Positions 1 to 5,517 of a stretch of 10,288 nucleotides of DNA are shown one piece after another; position 1 is the stretch's first letter, and each line of letters starts with the position of its first letter. The notes under the pieces were generated by a model. The model was given only the letters and a program-made list of their open reading frames with translations, searched no databases and had not been told where the DNA came from. The stretch comes from a bacterium (GTDB lineage Bacteria; Myxococcota_A; Bradymonadia; UBA7976; UBA1532): positions 1 to 10,288 of the forward strand of contig JAUHVS010000150.1 in NCBI GenBank assembly GCA_030424955.1. Direction: 5' to 3'. The position numbers were made by a program, and so were the translations under genes.

Positions 1-56
1 ATGTGTTAAGCACGCCGCCAGCGTTCGTTCTGAGCCAGGATCAAACTCTCCAGTTG
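1..56 (-). rRNA. rrs: 16S ribosomal RNA, 5' end (partial)
   Basis: Read on the minus strand, bases 49 to 30 are the universal 16S 5' segment AGAGTTTGATCCTGGCTCAG, followed by AACGAACGCTGGCGG and CGTGCTTAACACAT, the usual start of bacterial 16S rRNA. The gene runs leftward off the window edge, so only its first 56 or so bases are present. The mature 5' end is placed near base 56 by analogy with E. coli, where seven bases precede AGAGTTTGATC. The wording of this segment is common in Myxococcota and other former Deltaproteobacteria, but it is too short to assign the organism. Identity is certain; the exact 5' end is inferred. Confidence 0.97.
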
Positions 57-75
57 AGTTCGATGCTGACCGACT

Positions 76-89
76 CACCCCGAAGGGTG
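76..89 (-). other. UUCG tetraloop hairpin in the rRNA leader
   Basis: On the minus strand CACCC-TTCG-GGGTG forms a perfect 5-bp stem closed by a C(UUCG)G tetraloop, one of the most stable RNA tetraloops. It lies 20 bases upstream of the mature 16S end in the processed leader, so it may help leader folding or RNase processing. The pairing is directly visible; the role is inferred. Confidence 0.5.
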
Positions 90-141
90 GGCCGATCCAT
101 TAATGGGCTCACGCTCTTACTTTGCGTTCTGCTCAATTCGC

Positions 142-153
142 TTTTCAAAGAAC
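142..153 (-). promoter_or_regulatory. boxA-like rRNA antitermination site
   Basis: The minus strand reads GTTCTTTGAAAA here. This closely resembles the boxA of B. subtilis rRNA leaders (GTTCTTTGAAAA type) and the E. coli core TGCTCTTTAACA. In rRNA operons boxA RNA recruits NusB/S10 and other Nus factors to prevent Rho termination. It lies about 40 bases after the predicted transcript start and 86 bases before 16S, a normal location. Confidence 0.65.
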
Positions 154-199
154 CGCCGCCGTTTCCGGCGACCGGCGCTGCCATCAGCAGCGGAAGCGG

Positions 200-228
200 T
201 TTATACGGGAGGGCCCTTTGGGCGGCAA
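200..228 (-). promoter_or_regulatory. Sigma-70-type promoter of the rRNA operon
   Basis: On the minus strand a -35 hexamer TTGCCG (228 to 223) is followed after exactly 17 bases by a -10 hexamer TATAAA (205 to 200). Both are close to the housekeeping consensus TTGACA/TATAAT. The predicted start of transcription is about 191-194, some 135 bases before the 16S gene. This is the best promoter match in the window and it sits where an rrn promoter should be. A second rrn promoter is not evident further upstream. Confidence 0.8.
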
Positions 229-240
229 GTTCTTTTTTTG
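229..240 (-). promoter_or_regulatory. A-rich UP-like element upstream of the rRNA -35 box
   Basis: Directly upstream of the -35 box the minus strand reads CAAAAAAAGAAC, an A-tract in an otherwise very GC-rich region. Strong rRNA promoters commonly have such AT-rich UP elements, which bind the C-terminal domain of the RNA polymerase alpha subunit. The placement next to the -35 box fits that role. The function is inferred from position and composition. Confidence 0.55.
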
Positions 241-350
241 TTCTTGGCGAAAGTTGTGCGCGGGGCCACTGACGGCGCGGGTTTGCGACCGCGCTCGGCG
301 GCAGGCGGGCGAGAGCCCCTGCGAGTGAACGGGCCCGCGAGCTGGGCGGC

Positions 351-2723
351 TCAGCCGCAGTCGCCGCGGTCGAAGCCGAATGGGGCGCACTGGAAGCTCG
401 GGTGGCCCCAGTCGGCGTTGGTGCCGTCGTCGCAGTTGCCGTCGCCAATCCACTCTTCGGGGTGGCACGCGTCGAGGCAGTCGCGCACGAAGCCCGGCAG
501 GCAGCCTTCAGGGGTGAGGCCGTCGCCCTCGCCCGGGCGATCGGGTGGGGGCGCGTCGGGGTCGGGGCAGTCGGCGAGGTCCCAGGCGCGCTCGGCACAG
601 GCGAAGTGGGCGCTGCCCCAGATCTGCTCGGTGCCGTCGTCGCACCAGCCGTCGCCGAGCCAGTCCACCGGCCAGCAGAGGCCGTCGCAGTCGGTGATCT
701 CGCCGGCTGGGCAGGTGGCGTCGACGCCGGGCGCCTGGCAGTCGCCCTGGTCGTACGCCAAGGCCTCGCACTGGAAGTCGGCGCCGCCCCACTGGCTGTA
801 GGTGCCGTCGTCGCAGTCTCCATCTGCCAGCCAGGCCCGGGGCTGGCAGGTCTGGTTGCAGTCGACGATCTCGTCGTCCTCACAGTCGGGGCCACCCACG
901 GGGGGCGCACCGTCGATGGTGAGGCGGACGGTGCCGCGGGCCATCTCGACGGTGGGCACCCGGGTCTTGACCGCGGGGTCCAGCGCCGCGTCGCGCTCGA
1001 GGGCGCGCAAGAAGTAGGGCGGGAAGGTGCGGAAGAGCAGCCGCACCTGCACGGTGTACTCCCCCGGGGGGAGGGCACCGAAGTCGTAGGTCGCGGTGTC
1101 GGTGGCGCCGGGCTCGATGAGGTGGTTCTCGACGCGCTTGGCCTGCCAGGGGAACTCCACCGGGCCGGCATCGCCAAAGAGGATCTGGCGCCAGACGGTC
1201 AGCTGCGGATCGGTGCCGGGCGCGACGGTGTGGTGCGGGTCGTCGTCGCGCAGGTCGCCCTGGGTGTCGACGGTACCGGACTCGAAGCGGAGCACGCGCT
1301 CGGCGTCGTGCACGAGGACCTCGATCCACAGCTGACGCTCGGCGGTGGCCCCGCTGGGCAGGCGGTGGCCCGCGAGGTTGCGCACGCGCACAGTGATCTG
1401 GTGATCGGCCGGGCGGACCTCGATGCCGATCTCGGCGGCCTGCTCCAAGAGGGCCCGGGTGAGGCCACGGAGCTCTTCGTAGCCGGGGAAGCTGTCTTCG
1501 GGCAGCAGCGAGACGTCGACGCCGACGAAGGTGTGGCGGTGGACCTCGCGCTCGGGGCCGTCGACGGCGGCGCGGCCCCGGTAGGCGGGCATGTGGCAGG
1601 TCTGGCAGGTCTTCTGGTCCGCCTGGGCCCAAGAGGCCCACTCGTCGTAGGTCTCTTCGATGGGCGCGCCGGCGGGGTTGGTGACGTTGTGGCAGCTGCC
1701 GCAGAGGTCGCTGGTCTTGTGGAGCGGGCTGTGCTCGGAGCGGTGCGCCGCCGTGTCCTGGGGGTCGGCGATGGTGGCCCGCATGGTGCCGTCCGGCGTG
1801 TAGATCATGCGGGCGTTGCGGGGCTCGTTGACCGCCGTGACGGTGTGGCAGACGTCGCAGCTCACCCCGCGCTGGGCGGCGGCGCTCAGGCCGCTGAAGT
1901 CCTGCACGTGGCTGTCGCCCAGGGCGCGGACCGGGGTCTGGCCGAGGGCCAGGCCGGGGGGCGTGTGGCACTGCACGCAGAACTGGCCGAGGCGACCCTC
2001 GGTCTGGCGCTGGCCGAGCCGCACCATGGCGTGGAAGACGGGATCCTCGGCCGCATAGGCGTGGTTGCTGATGCGCCACTCGCGGACGTGGGTGGGGTGG
2101 CAGTTGATACAGGCGCGCACCGGGTCGCGGAAGGTGAGGGTGCGGGCCTCCCGGGCCGTGAACAGCGGGGGCGGGTTGGCCAGCGGGGTCGGGGCCCCCT
2201 GGGGCGGCGGCGCGCCCGCAGCGATCCAGCGGCTGACGAGGTCGAGCCACGCAGGGTCGAGTTGCTGCGCGGGCGAGGGCATGGCCATCCCCTCCCCCAC
2301 GCCGGGGCCCGCCAGCTTTCGGATCAGGAAGGAGCGCTCGGGGTCTGCGGGCCGCACCCGCAGCCAGCCGTTCTCGGCCGCGACCGGGTTCTGCGGGGGC
2401 GCCCCGAGCAGCGCGCTGTGGGCCGAGGCCGGCACGGTGAAGTCGAGGCCGCCGCTCGCAGCTGCGGGGTCATGGCACCCGGGGATCGCGCAGCCTGGCT
2501 GCAGGATGTGGTGGTGCACGTTGTCGAAGGTGGCGGCGAGCTGAGCAGGATCGGCCACCCCCCCGAGATCGACCGTGCCAGCGTCGGGCGGGCGTGGGTC
2601 CGCCTGGGTCTTCTGGCCGTCGTCGCAGCCGAGCAGCGCCAGGATCAGGCACCCGCAGATGTGCGCCCTCGCGCGCAGGCGCATGCGAGCGCGCGTCGCG
2701 CGCGCCGCTTTATAGTGTGACAT
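351..2723 (-). CDS. Multihaem cytochrome c lipoprotein with three C-terminal LNR-like repeats
   Basis: The product is a 790-residue exported electron-transfer protem of the multihaem cytochrome c group. It begins with an Arg-rich n-region, a short hydrophobic core and lipobox LLGC (C33). Residues 62-175 form a monohaem-like module with C78-x4-C83-H84 and a possible axial Met in MAMPSP. Five CXXCH sites follow at 205, 249, 289, 341 and 373, and the segment around the first resembles cytochrome c554-type domains. Residues 440-600 look like beta-rich sequence and include GHRLPSG. Residues 614-789 hold three repeats with six cysteines each and a GDGxCDDG core, like bacterial LNR (Lin12/Notch) repeats. 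The ATG at 2723 is chosen because AGGGGGAG lies four bases upstream; an in-frame ATG at 2777 is further out and one at 2684 lacks a ribosome site. Domain types are confident, the redox partner unknown. Confidence 0.88.
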   Translation of the reverse strand: MSHYKAARATRARMRLRARAHICGCLILALLGCDDGQKTQADPRPPDAGTVDLGGVADPAQLAATFDNVHHHILQPGCAIPGCHDPAAASGGLDFTVPASAHSALLGAPPQNPVAAENGWLRVRPADPERSFLIRKLAGPGVGEGMAMPSPAQQLDPAWLDLVSRWIAAGAPPPQGAPTPLANPPPLFTAREARTLTFRDPVRACINCHPTHVREWRISNHAYAAEDPVFHAMVRLGQRQTEGRLGQFCVQCHTPPGLALGQTPVRALGDSHVQDFSGLSAAAQRGVSCDVCHTVTAVNEPRNARMIYTPDGTMRATIADPQDTAAHRSEHSPLHKTSDLCGSCHNVTNPAGAPIEETYDEWASWAQADQKTCQTCHMPAYRGRAAVDGPEREVHRHTFVGVDVSLLPEDSFPGYEELRGLTRALLEQAAEIGIEVRPADHQITVRVRNLAGHRLPSGATAERQLWIEVLVHDAERVLRFESGTVDTQGDLRDDDPHHTVAPGTDPQLTVWRQILFGDAGPVEFPWQAKRVENHLIEPGATDTATYDFGALPPGEYTVQVRLLFRTFPPYFLRALERDAALDPAVKTRVPTVEMARGTVRLTIDGAPPVGGPDCEDDEIVDCNQTCQPRAWLADGDCDDGTYSQWGGADFQCEALAYDQGDCQAPGVDATCPAGEITDCDGLCWPVDWLGDGWCDDGTEQIWGSAHFACAERAWDLADCPDPDAPPPDRPGEGDGLTPEGCLPGFVRDCLDACHPEEWIGDGNCDDGTNADWGHPSFQCAPFGFDRGDCG
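357..503 (-). repeat. LNR-like repeat 3 (protein repeat within the cytochrome gene)
   Basis: Encodes residues 741-789, directly before the stop codon. Cysteines are at 741, 749, 753, 764, 779 and 789, again the same spacing, with GDGNCDDG at the core and FDRGDC at the end. A Pro/Asp/Gly-rich linker of about 20 residues separates it from repeat 2. Confidence 0.7.
567..713 (-). repeat. LNR-like repeat 2 (protein repeat within the cytochrome gene)
   Basis: Encodes residues 671-719. Cysteines are at 671, 679, 683, 694, 709 and 719, the same spacing as repeat 1, with GDGWCDDG at the core. Its end reads WDLADC, so the usual Gly of the GDC ending is replaced by Ala. Confidence 0.7.
738..884 (-). 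repeat. LNR-like repeat 1 (protein repeat within the cytochrome gene)
   Basis: Encodes residues 614-662 of the cytochrome. Cysteines are at 614, 622, 626, 637, 652 and 662, with GDCDDG in the middle and a YDQGDC end. The end resembles the WDGGDC end of LNR repeats, whose acidic residues bind calcium in Notch. Confidence 0.7.
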
Positions 2724-2727
2724 GAGG

Positions 2728-2735
2728 CTCCCCCT
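2728..2735 (-). promoter_or_regulatory. Ribosome binding site of the cytochrome gene
   Basis: The minus strand reads AGGGGGAG four bases before the ATG at 2723. It decides the start in favour of this ATG, which gives a normal lipoprotein signal peptide of 32 residues before the lipobox cysteine. Confidence 0.6.
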
Positions 2736-2848
2736 GCTCTCCGGCGCTGTGCCGAGTCCCCGACAGACGGCGGCCACACGCAGCGGTGCCGATGCACGGC
2801 GCGCGTGACCTGTGGGTCTGCTTAGGCGAGAGGATTGAGAACCTGGGC

Positions 2849-2868
2849 GGCCCCCGCAAGGGGGGGCC
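2849..2868 (-). terminator. GC hairpin downstream of the inositol-phosphate-type gene
   Basis: GGCCCCC (2849-2855) and GGGGGCC (2862-2868) can form a 7-bp stem with a 6-base loop, about 80 bases after the stop codon of the gene at 2947-4398. No U-run follows on the minus strand, so it is not a textbook intrinsic terminator. It could instead end transcription weakly, protect the 3' end, or precede a Rho site. The rest of the 223-base gap (2724-2946) shows no convincing promoter for the cytochrome gene. Confidence 0.35.
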
Positions 2869-2946
2869 TACGCTGGGCCCGCCTGCGCCCCGGAGGTGGG
2901 GCTGCGCCGACGGGCGGCGTCCGGGCGGAGCGCCGTCGGCGTGGGC

Positions 2947-4398
2947 TCAGCCCTGCGCGCGGCGAAGCTCGCGGCGGCGGCCGGCGGCGCCACGGGTGGC
3001 GGTCATGAGCCACTGGAAGCCCACGACGCCCACGACCACCACGCTGGCGATGAGGATGCCCTTGAGGACGCCGAGGCCCATGAAGCTCAGCACCATGAGC
3101 GCGAACGCGTAGAAGTCGCGCTTCGCGGCGAACATGAAGGTGTTGCAGAGGCGCTGGAAGACGGTGGGGTCGTCGGCGTTCTGGAAGTCCCACTCGATGG
3201 CCAGGTGGGTGCCCTTCCCCGACTCCAGGAGCTTCTTGTACAGGCTGCCCGCGACGATCCAGCCGACCACGAAGGTGGTCAGGCCGATCTGCCACCAGAT
3301 GGCCTGCCCCGTGAGGCGCGAGACGGCGACCCCCATGGCCAGGAAGTAGGTGGTGTTGACGATGTCGTCGCTGACGGTGTCGAACCACTCGCCCCAGTCG
3401 CTGTGCTTGAACTTGAGCCGGGCGATCTCGCCGTCGCAGCCGTCGATGGCGCTGGAGAGCTGGAAGAGGACGCCGCCCAGGGGGATCAGCCAGAGGCTGC
3501 TGGGGCTGACCATCATGGTGACCACCGACGCCGCCAGGCCCACCAGCAGGCCCACGGCCGTCATGTGGTTGGGCACGACGTTGGTGTTCACCAGCAGCCG
3601 CGTGAGGCTCTTGGAGATCTTGCGGTTGATGTGCTTGCTGACCGGGCCGTCGATGTCCTTGGTGAGGGACTTGAAGAGCAGCTTCTCGGCGTGGGTCTTG
3701 GACCCGGGGGTGTCGACGTCCTGCCACCAGGCGGCGCCCACGTCCACGACCCGCGCCTTGTCCTGCTGCACGAGGGCCTGCACGCCGTCGCTGAGCGAGG
3801 TGTCGCCCCGCTCGTCGAGGACCACCTGCAGGGCGTCAAACAGCGCCGGCGCGCAGCGGAAGACGCCGGTGTCGATGGCGTCGAAGTCCTCGAGGGTCTT
3901 GCCGATCTTCACGATGCGCTCGCCCGGGCCCGTCTGGACCTTGGTGGCGTCATCCATGTCGTAGATGGTGTTGATCTTGCGATCCACGGCCAGCAGCAGG
4001 CCGCCCTCGGGGCTCTGCACCTGCAGGCGCTTGTAGATCTCGGCGTCGACCACGTGGTCGGCCATCATCAAGAAGAACTCGCCGCGGATGTGCGGGCGGG
4101 CCGCCAGCACGCTCACGCCGTTGCTGAGCTGGTAGCGCTCGTTGAGCACCCACACCAGGTCGAGGTCGGCGAGCTCAGGGTCGTCGGCGATGGCGCCCCG
4201 CACGCGGTCGCCGTCGTGCCCGAGCACGATGACGAAGCGGGTGATGCCGGCCTTCTTGGCGGTCAGCACCGCGCGCTTGAGCAGCGAGAGGCCGCCGACC
4301 TGCACGAGGGGCTTGGGCAGCGGCTGGGTCTCGCCGCGGATCCGCGAGCCCATGCCAGCGGCGAGGATGATGGCCTGATCGACGGGGTTGACGCGCAT
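2947..4398 (-). CDS. Bifunctional IPCT/DIPPS-like protein: nucleotidyltransferase fused to CDP-alcohol phosphotransferase
   Basis: The 483-residue product has two enzyme domains. Residues 5-235 are a nucleotidyltransferase: LAAGMGSRI near residue 12, PKPLVQVGG at 28-36, metal-binding type ADH at 113-115, and DVDTP at 227-231. Residues 270-465 are an integral-membrane CDP-alcohol phosphotransferase whose signature is complete: D319-x2-D322-G-x2-A-R-x8-G336-x3-D340-x3-D344, among several hydrophobic segments. This fusion matches CTP:inositol-1-phosphate cytidylyltransferase/di-myo-inositol-phosphate-phosphate synthase, which makes CDP-inositol and joins it to inositol-1-phosphate. That enzyme is best known from thermophiles. 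The ATG at 4398 is chosen because AAAGGAAG lies just upstream; the longer reading to 4551 has no domain support. No inositol-phosphate synthase is adjacent, so an inositol phospholipid product is an alternative. Architecture is certain, substrate inferred. Confidence 0.85.
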   Translation of the reverse strand: MRVNPVDQAIILAAGMGSRIRGETQPLPKPLVQVGGLSLLKRAVLTAKKAGITRFVIVLGHDGDRVRGAIADDPELADLDLVWVLNERYQLSNGVSVLAARPHIRGEFFLMMADHVVDAEIYKRLQVQSPEGGLLLAVDRKINTIYDMDDATKVQTGPGERIVKIGKTLEDFDAIDTGVFRCAPALFDALQVVLDERGDTSLSDGVQALVQQDKARVVDVGAAWWQDVDTPGSKTHAEKLLFKSLTKDIDGPVSKHINRKISKSLTRLLVNTNVVPNHMTAVGLLVGLAASVVTMMVSPSSLWLIPLGGVLFQLSSAIDGCDGEIARLKFKHSDWGEWFDTVSDDIVNTTYFLAMGVAVSRLTGQAIWWQIGLTTFVVGWIVAGSLYKKLLESGKGTHLAIEWDFQNADDPTVFQRLCNTFMFAAKRDFYAFALMVLSFMGLGVLKGILIASVVVVGVVGFQWLMTATRGAAGRRRELRRAQG

Positions 4399-4402
4399 CG
4401 CT

Positions 4403-4409
4403 CTTCCTT
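4403..4409 (-). promoter_or_regulatory. Ribosome binding site deciding the IPCT/DIPPS start
   Basis: The minus strand reads AAGGAAG with its AGGA core six bases before the ATG at 4398. It supports this internal ATG over the in-frame ATG 153 bases further upstream. Confidence 0.7.
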
Positions 4410-4478
4410 TCCGGAGTCGGCGCTGTCTTGGAGTAGCGGTGCTCCACAGTCGAGACGAGGTGGAGGGTGCATGCTCCA

Positions 4479-4510
4479 GGGCGGCGCCGCCCGGCGGGGT
4501 CTTGCCCCGC
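4479..4510 (-). promoter_or_regulatory. Palindrome and hairpin upstream of the IPCT/DIPPS gene
   Basis: The gap 4399-4655 contains a perfect 14-base GC palindrome (4479-4492, GGGCGGC/GCCGCCC) followed directly by an inverted repeat GCGGGG-loop of 5-CCCCGC (4494-4510). They lie 80 to 110 bases before the start codon, within a likely promoter or 5' leader. They could be an operator or an RNA structure, but GC-rich DNA yields such pairs by chance. The rest of the gap shows no clear -35/-10 pair. Confidence 0.25.
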
Positions 4511-4655
4511 AATTCGTGTTCGGGGAAGAGCAGAAGCAAGGATCGATCCAAGCCGGATGCGCCCGCAGCATGGGCGTTTGAGGCGCTCGACGGCGGGCGA
4601 GGGCCAGCGGCTGAGGGGCTGGGGCGCGCGGTCTCAGGCGACGGGCCGCCCGGCG

Positions 4656-5357
4656 TCAGCGGCCGGGCTCACCCCGCGGCGGCCGGTCGGGGTCGCCCTC
4701 GCTGAGCACGTGTCCGAAGAGGAGCGGCCAGGTGTCCACCAGCGCGGGCGCGAGCAGGGCGACGGCGTAGGCCTCGATGGCGCGGGTGCCCCGACGGCGG
4801 CGCCAGTGCTCGATGCGGGCCACCATGGCCTCGCGCCAGAGGGCGGGCGTGATCTCGATGAGATCGGCGACGGCCTGCTGGGCGTCCGGGTCCGTCGCGG
4901 CCATGGTGACCAGGGGGCGGATCCACGGATCGGCGAGCCGGATGCGGGTGGCGTGCCCCAGGCGGTCCATCAGCGCGGGGCCGTCGGGCTCATGGAAGAG
5001 GGCGGCCCACGCCATGCTGCGGCGGGCGACGCTGGCCTGTGGATCGAGCAGCAGCCGCTCCAGGGCCGGGCGGGCCTCCCCCGCGCGGAGCACCCGGCCG
5101 AGCACGGGCAGGCAGTCCACCTCGGCGGCGGTCAGGGCCTCGGCCTGGATGAGGCGGGCGAGCTGCGCCTGCAGGGCCGCGATGGGGGTGCCGCCTCGGC
5201 GCGCGTGGAGGCGCGCGCGGCTGCCCGGCGGCTGGGCGAGGAGCGCGCGCAGGGTCGCCTCGGCATCGGGGTCTGGCCCGTCGGTGGCCGGCCCGTCGGT
5301 GGCCGGCCCGTCCAGGCAAGCGGGCGTGGTGTGGGCGCAGGCGGGGTGGGCAGCCAT
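4656..5357 (-). CDS. Hypothetical helical protein, possibly HEAT-like
   Basis: I do not recognise a family for this 233-residue protein. It has no signal peptide or membrane segment and is presumably cytoplasmic. Residues 16-30 hold two copies of GPATD from a 15-base DNA repeat. From about residue 55 the sequence is a series of Ala/Leu-rich amphipathic helices separated by short turns (for example LERLLLDPQASVARRSMAWA near 99-118, and ADPWIRPLVTMAATDPDAQQ at 142-161), which resembles HEAT or similar alpha-solenoid repeats. The C-terminus is Pro/Arg/Asp-rich. The ATG at 5357 is preceded by GGGAGGT three bases upstream, so the longer open frame to 5921, which overlaps the neighbouring gene antiparallel-free in another frame, is not used. 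It lies 160 bases after the DUF2914 gene. A 7-bp inverted repeat (4648-4668) spans its stop codon. Confidence 0.75.
   Translation of the reverse strand: MAAHPACAHTTPACLDGPATDGPATDGPDPDAEATLRALLAQPPGSRARLHARRGGTPIAALQAQLARLIQAEALTAAEVDCLPVLGRVLRAGEARPALERLLLDPQASVARRSMAWAALFHEPDGPALMDRLGHATRIRLADPWIRPLVTMAATDPDAQQAVADLIEITPALWREAMVARIEHWRRRRGTRAIEAYAVALLAPALVDTWPLLFGHVLSEGDPDRPPRGEPGR
5275..5312 (-). repeat. 15-base tandem repeat encoding GPATD
   Basis: GGCCCGTCGGTGGCC occurs twice in tandem (5275-5289 and 5290-5304), followed by the first eight bases of a third copy. The unit is a multiple of three, so copy changes keep the frame of the host gene, where it adds GPATD units near the N-terminus. 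Confidence 0.8.
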
Positions 5358-5360
5358 GCG

Positions 5361-5367
5361 ACCTCCC
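5361..5367 (-). promoter_or_regulatory. Ribosome binding site of the hypothetical helical protein
   Basis: The minus strand reads GGGAGGT three bases before the ATG at 5357, a near-consensus Shine-Dalgarno sequence at slightly short spacing. It fixes the start. The rest of the gap 5358-5517 shows no clear promoter or terminator. Confidence 0.65.
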
Positions 5368-5517
5368 GGGTTCGGCGGCGTGGTGCCGGCACGAGACAGG
5401 CCGCTTCGGGGAGCCACGGCGCAGCCGCAGGGGGGACGCACGGCCCGTTCACACGGCCCCCGACTGGGTTCATCGGACAGCGGGCGCGGGTGTTGCGCGA
5501 AATCGACGGGGGGGCTG

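Larger units (their letters stand above)
57..193 (-). promoter_or_regulatory. rRNA operon leader (transcribed spacer before 16S)
   Basis: This is the stretch between the predicted transcription start (about 191-194) and the 16S 5' end. It is visibly richer in A+T than its surroundings. On the minus strand it carries a boxA-like element (142-153), a 10-base palindrome CCATTAATGG (97-106), and a short hairpin with a C(UUCG)G tetraloop (76-89). The order promoter, boxA, then 16S is the normal layout of rRNA leaders. No open reading frame here looks coding. The boundaries are inferred from the promoter position. Confidence 0.75.

Noticed and set aside
402..2720. A long open frame on the plus strand opposite the cytochrome gene
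   Set aside because: It is the antisense of a gene with clear haem and LNR-type motifs. Its translation is a low-complexity Val/Gly/Ala/Asp sequence without domains, as expected from opposite-strand reading of GC-rich codons.
2896..4581. A long open frame on the plus strand opposite the IPCT/DIPPS-like gene
   Set aside because: The translation is His/Asp/Val/Glu-rich low-complexity sequence. The minus strand carries both complete enzyme signatures and a ribosome site.
4648..4668. Inverted repeat across the stop codon of the helical protein gene as a terminator
   Set aside because: The 7-bp stem is real, but it begins inside the coding sequence and no U-tract follows on the minus strand.
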